From Coprinus comatus (lineage: Eukaryota > Basidiomycota > Agaricomycetes > Agaricales > Agaricaceae), in NCBI GenBank assembly GCA_034638255.1, contig JAWPGT010000031.1, forward strand, positions 1 through 64,000: a stretch of 64,000 nt of DNA, given 5' to 3'. A model generated the notes under the pieces. That model did not search any database, was not told where the DNA came from, and was given only the letters and a program-made list of their open reading frames with translations. Both the position numbers and the translations under genes were made by a program. Each line of letters begins with the position of its first letter. The first letter of the stretch is position 1. This document shows, piece after piece, positions 49,077 to 59,961 of the stretch.

Positions 49077-49899
49077 CTTGGTATCTTTGCGTAATGTGGT
49101 GGTTCAAGTCGAAGGAAGTGGTACTCATAAACGACACATGCGATCTTAAATATACGGGCTGGTGTGAAAGTACCAGTATCCTACTCGCGGACCTGGTACG
49201 ACTGTTATACGAAATCAGGCCTTCCTTGGAGATAATCAGTTCGTGTGACATTTACACGGTGGAACGACGAGCTTCTTGGCTGCTGCGCGAAATGATCCTC
49301 CTCGCGTCCCGTCAAACTGACATCCCAGCGACATCCTCACAAAGAACGATTAGCATGTGACTTGTTGCAAACCAAATTAGGGAAGGAAAAATCCCTCCAT
49401 GGTTGTACCCTATCATAGCTTTTTATAAGCGATGTTCCTATGGTCTTCTGTGTGTATGATTGATGCTATAAACCATTTTTAAGGATCACTTGAATTATCA
49501 ATATATATCATAAGTTCGTGCGGAGGCGATTCATTTTCAATTCTCCGGATCTCGCACATTCACCGCAGTTTGTGAGCATTGATTAGATTTTTGACGAATG
49601 GGCACTATGCACGACTTATAGTCACAAACTGTTCAAATTGAATTTTCCATCCCATCTATGTATCTTACTCTGGATATATATACGTACAAAAGAAATTGAT
49701 CCCAGTATTATGAATGATTTCCTAAAATAGATTTACATTTCACGATTTGAAATATGTAAATCTCGCGATCCCCCATGATCGTGATCCTAATCGCCGCATT
49801 ACATCTCCCCCACTCTCTACCGGAGCTTAACACAACAACTCCCTCGTTAATAGTCCGGCCGGACTTAATCACAAAAAAGTGGTCAATATTCAAATGTGG
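49077..49899. other. Intergenic region, promoter of precursor 1
   Basis: I looked on both strands for the missing His-motif exon of the neighbouring truncated UstYa-type gene and found none. Confidence 0.45.
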
Positions 49900-50226
49900 T
49901 GATAAGAAGCCGTGATGCTTACCTCCTGGATGCATTTTAGCTGTCTCGGACAGGCCAGCGAAGGGATCTGGACGAGGGAGACTTGTGATATCTCGATTCA
50001 TGGTAGAGTATATGTTTTTGATCTCTGCTTGTGCACGCCAGCTCTCTGCGAAGAGACCTGCGTTGAGTAACAGAACACAAAAGCAGAACATATATAGTGT
50101 CCGTGTTGAGACGGTCCATGACACCGACTCCTCTAACAGCTTTGTCTCCGATTTAGACTCGAGAGAGTCCTCACTATTAGAAGTGGATAGCAGGGTTTTT
50201 GTTTCTTCTTCATGGTGGGAGTGCAT
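49900..50226 (-). pseudogene. UstYa/DUF3328-type protein, N-terminal part only
   Basis: A true ATG opens a Ser/Glu-rich cytosolic tail, a single membrane helix (TLYMFCFCVLLLNAGLFA) and a lumenal stretch ending ITSLPRPDPFAGLSETAK, a pattern seen at the start of agaricomycete UstYa/DUF3328 relatives. A good donor (GGAG/GTAAGC) follows near 49921. No exon with the family's HxxHC motifs exists between here and precursor 1, so the catalytic part is missing. The frame simply runs on to a stop near 49708. Either a truncated gene or one with an unrecognised short final exon. Confidence 0.5.
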
Positions 50227-50590
50227 GGTGGTATGGGGGAGAAATTAACGGGATAATGATAGGTTGACAGAGTGGGACTATATCGTCCACGGCGTGTGCT
50301 GTTAGTCAATACTATTATGGCCCTCTTTGGAAAGCCAATCTGTGTACCGAAACAGGAGAGAACAGAGTCTGTTTCACCATGTTATTGTTTGACTTGGCCT
50401 AAAAGAAGATCATTGCAACCCACATGCCTGACAGTCTTCTATTGCGAAGCATCCGAATGAGAAATCAGAGCGCTCCATGATGGGAACAGGCTGTATCAAG
50501 AGCAATCGTATCGACGAAGACAAATATGTTCATATATGGCCTACATCTGTGTTGATCAAATGAAATTGAGCTATTAATGGTACAGGGTGT
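50227..50590. other. Intergenic region
   Basis: Separates two UstYa-type genes on the same strand. No gene seen. Confidence 0.5.
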
Positions 50591-51257
50591 TTATATGTTG
50601 TTATGATTTCCAAGGAATTCGTCCTTCTCGGACAATATCAGAAGCTGTTCCCAGTTACGACACACATGGAGAACATCCATCCCACTCGCAGCAGCAACTA
50701 CATTTCCATTAGAATATTGTTCTGAGTGCGACGGTTCTAGTGTTGTATCGGCATTACAGAGGACAGCTTGTCGAATGATATTGAGACAATGGTGTGCTCG
50801 GTTCTGCTTCTCCCGATCGTTTTCCCAGCCAGGATTCATATAAAGATGCCGCAAGGTATTCAAGCAGGATATTTGATGATATACAGAGATGAACTGGCCA
50901 GTTTCGGAAGAGTTGACATGTATGCCTGTAGCATGGTTTGAAGGGAGTAAGGAGTCCCAATCGTTGTCATTACTCATTCCATAATGCCCATTGGCATCGA
51001 CTAGTTGTGCCACCTGCTCCAAACGGAGAGGCGCTTCATGTTTTTCCGATATATATTTGTTCTCTGTGACATGGTGAAAACAGGTTCTTTCCAAAACCAA
51101 GGAATTCAACCTTACCTTGAGCTTTCTGCACTAGAAACAACGCTTGGAAGTCATTCCAAGTCAAGGATGCATTGAATACCGTACTGAAGATCAGTAGGAG
51201 AATGAAGGGCAAGCAGGAGACTAGTGGAATGCGGATGTTATCGGAAGAAGTTTTCAT
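50591..51257 (-). CDS. UstYa/DUF3328-type oxidase with altered His motifs
   Basis: Exons 51257-51116 and 51063-50591 give 204 residues. The first encodes a membrane helix (IPLVSCLPFILLLIFSTVF); the second the family domain. The UstYa family normally carries two HxxHC motifs, thought to bind a metal. Here they read SVYHQISCLNTLR and RAHHCLNIIRQAVLC, so each has lost one histidine (HQLHC to HQISC; HxHHC to RAHHC). The later HVCRNWEQL matches the family. Family members in ustiloxin, phomopsin and asperipin clusters oxidise and cyclise precursor peptides. The changed residues may mean altered or lost activity, or a non-catalytic partner. Second of three such genes in tandem. Confidence 0.78.
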
Positions 51258-51817
51258 GAAGAAATTTCGGATGTTGATTTGAGTGAAGGAGTTCTAAGAA
51301 TGTGGTGTAGAATAAAGAGAGATAGATAGAGAGAATGATAATATGCAGGTGTGACTAGTATGTTATGATCTAATTCGCCTACTAAATTGGTGATGATTGT
51401 CATCACCAGGCTTCTGTTTGTGATTCATCACGCGAAAAGCGCCCGGACCGCACTCGGTTTTAAGTTTTGTCAACGACATTGAGCGGTCGGTTTATGATCA
51501 TTGCGGTGTATTGCCGTTGAGAATATACTTTATAAATTACCCATACCAGATGCTTTTCCGATTGTGGGTTTGGCTCAGTCGAACTGGGCTCATGTCATGT
51601 TGAAGCAGTTTTCGAGAACCTTATCGGAGTTCGTGGACGTTCGTGCATGTAGCATGAGACTCCCATACAAACTGTATTTTCCCGCAGTTTCAAACCTGAA
51701 GTATTGGTTCCGCCGACTATCGTCTATTTATCAGGACCGATCTCCCCGGGTACCTCCCCATCGATCTTTTGGTAATATAAACAGAAGGGATGTTGAGCCC
51801 AATGCCCATTCAAAGAT
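51258..51817. other. Intergenic region between UstYa-type genes
   Basis: No gene or RNA recognised. Confidence 0.5.
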
Positions 51818-52490
51818 TTATACGAAATGACTAGGATACTTCTTGTAATTTTCTTCCATAAAATGTCTTATCTGAATCCAATCTCGACAAACATGTGCAA
51901 CACCATTAGCTTCTCCATGCTTTGGCTCCAGAGTCAAGTCCAACCCGCATTGTAGACCCTGCCTAATATAGTTATAACAATGATGGGCGTGACCTAACTG
52001 TGCTTCCGTTGGTTGCTTCCCGACCTTAGACTGTGTGAGGTCGTAACGCATGGCATTCAGACAATGAAGTTGGTGGTACATGGTGACTGCATATGATTGA
52101 AGACCAGGGTTTAGGACCACCCATCCATTTCCCGGAGGCGTGAGCGATTCCCATTCCAGAACGTCATGGAGGCCATAGTGTGAAGTGTCGTTGAAAACCA
52201 TCATGGCATTCTTGACATTGAGAGGAAGCTGCCGTGGGTAACCATCAGCCACCAATGCTGTAGATCACAATGAGTGCAACTACATCTCCCACACCAGAGT
52301 ACTCACGGAAGTCCACATGATTTGAAACAAGAGATTGCAGTTTTGTGGTCAAAGAAAAACGTAGGATGTTGAGAATAATCATTAGCCCGCTTGTCGCAGT
52401 GAGTGTGATAAATGTTAGATCCTAGGTTCATATAGAGTAAGCAAAGAAAGAGCGCTGTGTAAACAAGACGTATACCTTGCTTATGTTCAT
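51818..52490 (-). CDS. UstYa/DUF3328-type peptide oxidase, complete
   Basis: Three exons: 52490-52476, 52421-52307 and 52257-51818, 189 residues. The short first exon (MNISK) was chosen because only this route stays in frame with the domain and yields a membrane helix (TFITLTATSGLMIILNIL). The lumenal domain has both family motifs intact, YHQLHCLNAMR and HAHHCYNYIRQ, plus EWESLTPP, LDLTLEPKHG and VCRDWIQIRHF. In characterised dikaritin pathways (UstYa/UstYb and relatives) such proteins carry out oxidative cyclisation or hydroxylation of Kex2-released peptides. The nearby precursor genes are the obvious candidate substrates. Confidence 0.85.
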
Positions 52491-52977
52491 GTGAATGTCG
52501 CCCTGTAAGGAGAGGAGTCAATATTCAATGCTGAGGGTATTATAGAATTGCTAGTGATGGCACGAATGAACAATTAGAGTCTTTCATCATTGCGAGTCAG
52601 AGATCTATTTCAAGGGGTCCCTTTAACACAGGCCTGTTAAGGGCTAGATCTCCACATCAGATTCCTAAGACTTATTTTAAGATTTCAGTTTTTTTTTTGA
52701 TAAGTACATATATGTACATGCGACCAAATTAATATGATCAAATTTGGCATCGTGACGACATAGCATTGCCACACACACCTAATCCCAGAAACACTGCTAC
52801 CACATATATAAACTACATCATGCATTACGAGTTGAAAAACATTGTGATTGAGGAAGAAAAAAGAGAGAAGACAATGGCCAAGAGCTTTAGAAGTAAATAC
52901 AGATAAACAATAATTGGGACTAAATTTTTCTATACCCCCTGTTTTTGGGCTCCGAATATCATCCCCCTATTCTTCTG
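52491..52977. other. Intergenic region
   Basis: Between the UstYa-type gene start and the hydrolase stop. Nothing seen. Confidence 0.5.
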
Positions 52978-54094
52978 TTAATCGCTCAAAAAATCACCGA
53001 CAATCCTGAAGAACTTTTCCCGTTCCTCGAAGTGGGCCATATGGCTCGATTCCTGAATAACCATCAGTATCGGTATCACCTCACACATTAACGAGACACA
53101 CCGCAAACTGAACCCATCGGACATGTGGAATCAATTTGAAAAAGGGTGCCACGCAGCTGTCAGCCGCTTCATCCTTCCAACCATTTGTGAGCAGAGTTGG
53201 AACTGTGATTTTATGAGCTTCATCATAGATCGTCCAATTCTTGTTGGGACCAGTGATATAAAACTCCGCGGGGCCGTTCCTACAAAGTATATGTCAATTT
53301 TTTGATCATTTTCCTGATGACTAGAAAGTTACCAACAGTGTAAAATAGACAGTTGGATCCTTCTCCAACCAAGCGAAACTCTTCTGTAGGGGTTCTGGCA
53401 TTGGGTTTATGGTGCAAAGGTGTTTAGAGTAGTAAACTTGCACAGCTTCCTGATACTCCTTCGACTCCGTCTTTCCTTCGTGTTCGCATTTGTCAAGAGT
53501 ATCTTGGACGTCCTGTGGTAACTGCCTTCGCATACCCTCCTGCGCCTTAATCCACAGCTTATTACAAATTGGTGCGGACATTATGACTAAACGCTTCAAC
53601 CCTCCTGGTTGATGAACTGCGTGACGTGCCCCTAACATGCCGCCCCATGAATGTCCAAGAATGTCATAGCTGTCATATATTCCGAGGTGCTCCAACAATT
53701 GTTTGAGCTCGTCAAGGAACAGCTTCTCTGTCCAGAAAGTTAGGTCTCCCATCTTTTCGGGTAAATGTGTCGATAGACCATTCCCAAGTTGATCATAAAT
53801 GACAACAGGTATGGACCTGTTCATCGTAAGATCAGAACAAATGGTAAGGTAATCCGAAGTAACCCCGGGCCCGCCATGTAATGCTACCAATGGCCTTGTA
53901 CCAGATTTTAGGTCACCATAGATCCTGTACCAAGTTTTGCAGGGCTTCCCTGCGTTTGGTACCTCCCAAACCATTTCTCCTTCGCTGGTTGGAAAAGAGT
54001 CTGACTTTGCGGTGGCATCGGCCGACATTGCAGTAGGGGCTGTAGCAGGGATACCGAAGAAAAGACCTAAAAGCCGCTGTATATGACGGGACAT
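52978..54094 (-). CDS. Proline-iminopeptidase-type S33 alpha/beta hydrolase
   Basis: Predicted to release N-terminal proline from peptides. The first large exon begins at a true ATG and carries the oxyanion-hole motif ALHGGPGVT, then YDQLGNG and the nucleophile elbow ILGHSWGG. The second exon (after a CT/GTTGGT donor) holds NGWKDEAAD with the probable acid. The third holds ESSHMAHFEER with the catalytic His, then the stop. The triad is therefore complete. Family length is about 310 residues; here a 35-residue Ala/Thr/Ser-rich N-terminal extension is added, possibly a signal or anchor. It lies between UstYa-type genes and precursor 2, whose repeats contain two prolines, so a role in peptide trimming is attractive but unproven. 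Confidence 0.85.
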
Positions 54095-54414
54095 GAGAGG
54101 ACCGATTTATAATCTTCTTTCAAATAGTCGATATAAGTACTTGATGGCGGAATCCAAAAATGGACGTTCTCATCATTCTTGCATTACTGATGCTGGGAAT
54201 TTGAGCACCAGAGCATATGGCTCAAAGGTAGGAGGATTCAAGAGACCCACTCCTATATACATCATTCCCGTCATACATACATACATAATTAAATTATAAA
54301 AGGTTGGATATATCGCAAAAAGAGGGTAAAATTCACAACGGGCAGTGATGGGTATTCAAATTGTGTTTTTGTCGAAGCTGTAAACAAACTCCAGGAGCCT
54401 TAGTTTAAGCGCAG
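54095..54414. other. Intergenic region
   Basis: No gene seen. Confidence 0.5.
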
Positions 54415-55630
54415 TTAAACCGAGTTCTTTTCCTTGAGGCTAGTATTACTGCCGTTCGTAATCTTACTCTTCGTGGTAAGTGTAGGCCCTGTATCACCAG
54501 ATTGGAGGACTGTGTTGCTCATGTTATTGTTGAAGTGCAGATTAGTATTAGTTTGAGCAGAGAAGTTATTGACAGTGGAGGAGGACCAAGCGCGGCCTTG
54601 CAACACGCGAAGGATGATCAACAAAGGTGCAATTGACTGAAAGTTTGTTAGAAAAAAGGAACGTATCATTGAAAGGCAATACCGACCTGGGTTTGTCCAA
54701 GTACAGGAAGTGCCAAATTTTGAATGGGGCTTTCCAGACCATAGCTGACGACGAAGATAATTCCGTTAATTGAATATATGGCTGCGGATTCCACAAGCAT
54801 AGACGTGACGGATACATATTCGGATCCAGATCCTGCCATTACTGCCCGCATTTGATAACGCATGAAAAGAAGTCGAGCAGCGATGCATGCAGTGATTATG
54901 ACAGTTAGAGCGATGGAAATAGACCAGTATGGAATTGCAAGATTAATGCTGATGGTTGACCAGAGAGTAATTCCAGGAACACAAAGCATGACGATGAGAA
55001 CGAGGGATAGAGCTGTAAAATAATCGTTCTTATTAACATGGCCCCTGCGACCGAAAAACGTAGAACTAACCGATTGACGCCAAATAAAGGATCATTGGAA
55101 AAACCAAAACATACCAACCATGACGACCAAAGAACATCCAAAAGCGATAGAGCTGCATTGTCCATCAGCATTTTTTTCCGATCCCGAATGGGAAATGTTC
55201 TCGTACCAGCAAGCCGTCCTGGAACCATGTATTGATGATGTAGATGACATTGCAAGTCAAACCAACGGGACCCCCACCGGTTGCGAAGAACGCTCCTGGG
55301 CCTCCTTCGACGTTCCGGAAGTCTACAAATGTCATCTCTCCAACTTTGATGTTTGTACCGTTTCCAATGTTGCCCATTATGAACAGTAATGAGATGTAAA
55401 TCATCAAGAACCAATCATATTTTGTTTTCGACCTCTTTCGAAGCAGAATTTGGAAACACGACACGAATAAAGTGAGATGGATACCTGTTCACATCAATCA
55501 ACAACAAAGTTCCCAATGTGAGCACATACATACCATAGGCTATAGCCCCCAGGAAGAGTCCATCGATGATTGTCCGTTCGTTGTACAATTGATCAGGAGG
55601 GCCGGGTGGAAGTACGACAGGGTCGCTCAT
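54415..55630 (-). CDS. Multi-pass membrane protein, agaricomycete orphan type
   Basis: Five to six exons in frame from the ATG at 55630. The N-terminus (MSDPVVLPPGPPDQL) precedes a run of about seven hydrophobic helices, including TIIDGLFLGAIAYGMYVLTL, DWFLMIYISLLFIMGN, LVLIVMLCVPGITLWSTI and SISIALTVIITACIAARLL. The tail after ILRVLQGRAWSSST is polar and cytosolic. This is the layout of a large, uncharacterised seven-helix family common in Agaricomycetes, loosely receptor-like. No transporter motif is visible. Placed between the hydrolase and precursor 2, it could be a passenger, a receptor or a peptide exporter; the sequence does not decide. Confidence 0.75.
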
Positions 55631-57050
55631 GGTGGATCAGGTTCAAGCGATGTGGGCAACGTGTAGACGAAGAACCTTATACCTGAGGTTTCTTGTGCAC
55701 AAGGACATGTGCAGGAGTTGATGCGTTACGGTTTGAGTCCACTTTGCACATGGCTGCTGTCGAATCAGAGTGAGGAATATGGTCACACATGTCAAACAAT
55801 GGTAACATGAAGTGACAGAGGGTAGCAGTATTACCGACGCATTCTCACGTACTGTACCCAGGGCTACAAAGTGGAGATCACATTGGAACTGAAATAGGCG
55901 GCTAGCGACTCTTCAATTTGGCTTAGTTCATGTTCCACACATCAGAATAAATGATATTTCCACGAAAAATGTCGTATGAAACTTCCATGTCGCAGTGAAC
56001 ACCCCTTTACAACCTCATTTGATGGTTATTCCAATCCTTTGAGTAACGTAAGTAATGTTCAATACCCTCAATCGAGCCTCAATGGTTACGTATTACGTAC
56101 ATATTAACACCGCAATAAGGGTTATCAAATTTAGACGCTATGACAGCAGACAGCTGACTCTTAGCAGACTCCTGGCAGACTCACACTTTGGATCTCCTGG
56201 TCTCTGGCAAACATCAGGGCGACCACGTCAACATTCACCAGAAACATGACGTCGCCAGGAGATGGTCGTGCTTACTTCCGAGAGTCAGTGCTTCCCCCGT
56301 CAGGGCTACATCATAACCAGGGCGGGAAATCAATATTGGCAGATTGAATGTGGTATGTGGGCTCGATTTGCGCATCATCAGTCACATTACAGCTGTCTGT
56401 ATTGGTTGTAACAAGAGATATGAAGCACTCATTTCCTCACTAGATCATTTGAGTATGCTTAATTGGCTAAAAAAAAAAGTATTATACCAAGACGGCACGT
56501 GGAGTCTGGGACATACTAATGGGGACCCCGCAACCGGAACAAAGACGCCCGGCAGAGAACCTCATAGTGAGCTTCGATGCTATACATCTAAAATGCCGGA
56601 GCTCATAACACATCTTCTTTCATAACCCTGCTGTAAAGAAGGGTTGCTTCATTAAGGAATCGTGTTCTCCATTCCTATTGTGCAATGTGTATGTTCTCAT
56701 CAGCACCAGCCGAGATAGCAAGGTTTTGGAAAAGGGTTTCATGTGTTACAGAAGATTTAATTGGCTCCGAATTCGTCTTGACTCAAATGAACTGAAGAGG
56801 CACTGCTTGCGAAGCTGACTCGATCGCTTCAACTGCGGTAGTCGCACCGCTCACCAGTGACAAAAGATAACACACGGTGTATAATCTCCCATATCGCATC
56901 GGATCTCCGCGTCAACACATCAATTACTCGAATGATTTCTACTCGTAATGTAGCAGAGACGGACAGCGCCGCTCATTATGAAACAACATTCGCTCTACAG
57001 GGACAGCTCCCACACATCAAAGTATGGCTGTTGCTTCTGTGGCAATTTTG
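55631..57050. other. Intergenic region, nothing recognised
   Basis: No supported gene or RNA. The right end is the promoter of precursor 2. Confidence 0.5.
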
Positions 57051-57058
57051 TATAAAAG
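57051..57058 (+). promoter_or_regulatory. TATA box of precursor 2
   Basis: TATAAAAG 63 bases upstream of the precursor 2 ATG, suggesting a strong regulated promoter. Confidence 0.6.
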
Positions 57059-57120
57059 CCCAGAGACAATAGTGGAGATTCTTATTCTCGAGCCACTCTT
57101 TGCCCTCACTCATCTCCACT

Positions 57121-57678
57121 ATGCGTCTAACATCCACTCTCTGCACACTTATGATGCTCTCTGGTGTCATTGCTGCTCCAATAGTTCATACTTCCCGAGG
57201 TACGTTGAAGAACATACTATGTCATCGTATTCGTTACTATCACTAACCTAGCTTGTCATAGATGAATCCGGTGTCCAGAATTTTAGAATCGTTGGAAATC
57301 CCACTCCAGACTCAGAGTCCAGCAACCCCAAACGGGCCATGCCTCGCGGTATGTCAAGTTCAGAGTCAATCTAAGTTATCTAATATTGAATTTCTTCCTG
57401 TTAGATGTTCCACAGAACTTCAGAATGGCGGGTAACCCTACACCCGACTCACTTGAATCTGGTGCAAATCCAAAGCGAGCTCTTGGTAAATAGTACTAAT
57501 CATCGAATATTAGCATCCGTACTCACTTTCCTCCTTGCCAGAAGCACGCGGTAAAGAGAACTTCCGAATGGTTGGAAACCCAACACCAGATTCACAAACC
57601 ACTCCTAAGCGTGAGCTTGAATCTCGAGGAACTCCAAACTTTAGGATAAGTGGTAATCCCACACCAGACTCGGAGTAA
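57121..57678 (+). CDS. Secreted Kex2-type repeat peptide precursor 2
   Basis: Exons 57121-57199, 57262-57348, 57405-57485 and 57542-57678, 127 residues, every intron phase 1. Exon 1 is a signal peptide (MRLTSTLCTLMMLSGVIAA). The rest holds four repeats of the core NFRxxGNPTPDS: NFRIVGNPTPDS, NFRMAGNPTPDS, NFRMVGNPTPDS and NFRISGNPTPDS. Repeats are separated by spacers holding Lys-Arg (SSNPKRAMPR, GANPKRALEAR, TTPKRELESR), the cleavage site of the Golgi protease Kex2, so up to four nearly identical peptides could be released. No cysteine is left after the signal peptide. Layout matches dikaritin RiPP precursors (UstA type) and other Kex2-processed repeat proteins. The core lacks Tyr, unlike ustiloxin or phomopsin cores, but has a Phe. 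Same family as precursor 1. Confidence 0.82.
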
Positions 57679-59961
57679 GATTCTTCTTAGTGGGATGTTG
57701 CTTCGGTACCACCAATTTCCATTTTTCTTCCATTCTCCGTATCGACTCGAGGCTCACAATGCACCCAGCTCTATTCGTATTACTAGTACCGTGTGTTCGT
57801 TTTTCTTTAACTTATTACATATCCGGTTTCAGAATTCAATATTTCTAAATCTATCTATTACCTCGGTGTATTTAATCTAGACTTGTACATCGATTGTAAT
57901 ATGTCACAGCCAACAACAATTTATAGACTTCTCACATATTATTGATTCCCCACACCCGATCAGTATACTACGAGTCAGTTGTGGCTCAGATTGTGCTTGG
58001 AGATACTAGTAGACATATGTATACATACATAGCACCAAGTCTAGTGGAATCTAGGAGCCGTCCGGGTTCCTTCACTGAAACCTAGATATGTACTAGCATT
58101 ATATTGCATCATTATTGTAAAAGGCTGGCAGATGCCCTAAGGGTGACGCGGAACAACCTGATCTACAGAAATAACCCCAAGCTTCAAGGATCTCATCAAA
58201 TAATAAATCATTCTTCGCCTCCGAACCCACACACCGGATGTAAGGCCTGATGTGTGTACTTGACCCTGAGTATAATAGATAATTGACGATTAGAGTCCGC
58301 GTGCCACTGATGCGGCTCGAAACAAATGGCGGTTCCGTCTTGGTACCGCCCCGCTGGGAAAAAGTCGCCCATGAATAAATTGATACCCTGGACGCAGTCC
58401 AGACCAATGGCGAAAGAATGCCCTTTGCACTTACAAGGGAAAAATCGTGAGCGAATGGGAATATTTCAGATTGACGTACTCTGAAAAAAATAGAATATCT
58501 CCGAGGTTCTCATGAGAATGTAAGCAGCCACTTCTCGGCTTAACTCCATCCTTGCGTCTGGAGAATTGATGGTTTGTTGTGATTATATAACATTGTATAT
58601 CATCCAGCCTCGGACGGATGTATTGCGTCGATAAACACACGTTAATATTCGACTCAAAGTTCTAGACTTCTTCATATAGTCGAAGCATTACAGAACTAGA
58701 AAACGACTGGTATACATGCTCTTATCTATACTATCTCGTGTTTTACCTAGAGAACAGGTTCAGCGGATCTTTAAACACAATCAGTTTTCTCCTTGAATCA
58801 CCGCACGCGCCATAAAAAGAAGTCCATATTTAACATTAAATTATTTCCGTTCAAGTTGCATACGCCGTGGGCGCAGTTTCAACAATAAGGTACCATTTTT
58901 GGTTCAACATTCGAGTTTCAGCATGAGCTCTCGGGGGCCCTCTTAAATCAAAATAATATCCTTTAATCAAGATGTGCATCGGAATAAACGAGAAGATCGC
59001 AACGATTAAAATATCTTTCCAACTAATCTTTTTTTATTTCCTAGGAATAATTCCTTATTAGAAGCGACTATCAAAACTATTCAGTTTCATGTTGCTAGCA
59101 AGAATAGCTCCCTAATCCTGCCGGTTCAACGGTGTAGGACCCGGTTCAGCTCTACATAGACCGACATGGAGGGCATCCTTCGTATTGGTGGGACTCAAGT
59201 TTTGAAGGTCTACGTCTACAATGATTCTGAGTACATCACATGTTGAATGACGTGAAATGGGAGCGACGTTTGAAGTCACATCTATGTCGCTGTCAGTCTA
59301 ACATTATCTATTGGTTGCATTGGCAGTACTCGGGTGTTTAACTTTTCCGTTGGACCACGTAAGACTAAGTATTTCTTCAGAAAACGACGTAGTTGTGATG
59401 TTGTTCTCAACTGTCCCTGGTGTGACGGTGCCATAAAAACTTCAACTATATTTATTCTTAGACGTTGACACATGAAGTAGGACGTTGGGCAGACCCCTTT
59501 TGAGGGGGATCTTCTAACAGCGGAGATCAACTCTCCGACGCCCCTCCAGAAACAGTGCCATCGATTAGTTGTTCGACAAATCGTGACGCCTGTTCCGGAA
59601 ATTGATTCTACATCTGAATATCATATATTCCTGATAAGTTGATTCTTCGAGTACTTGTGTATCGAAACAGCCAGCTTTACTCGGGTGATGCTTGTAGAAA
59701 TGACTTTACCCCTGGATAATTTTGATTATTCTTAAGGGGGGATCAGCTGCGTACCTATCGCAACATCGCTGTCTAGGTGACAGATGATCAGAACAGTATT
59801 TATTGTGCTTCTTGCATTGAATCAAATCCTAAAGCTTCTTTTGATGCCTGTAACAAAATATGTCGGGTGTAGAGCAACAGAGTAGTCAAATGTTCATCAA
59901 TTTTAGTCGTAGTAAAACTCGAGGCATGAACGCCAGAAATTGGTAAATGCATTGATTAAAA
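57679..59961. other. Long intergenic region, nothing recognised
   Basis: 2.3 kb without a supported gene. A 102-codon frame on the minus strand (58099-58407) has no family signature or splice context. Confidence 0.45.

Noticed and set aside
58099..58407. 102-codon minus-strand frame in the long gap after precursor 2
   Set aside because: No recognisable motif, no promoter or splice signs; length within chance for this composition.
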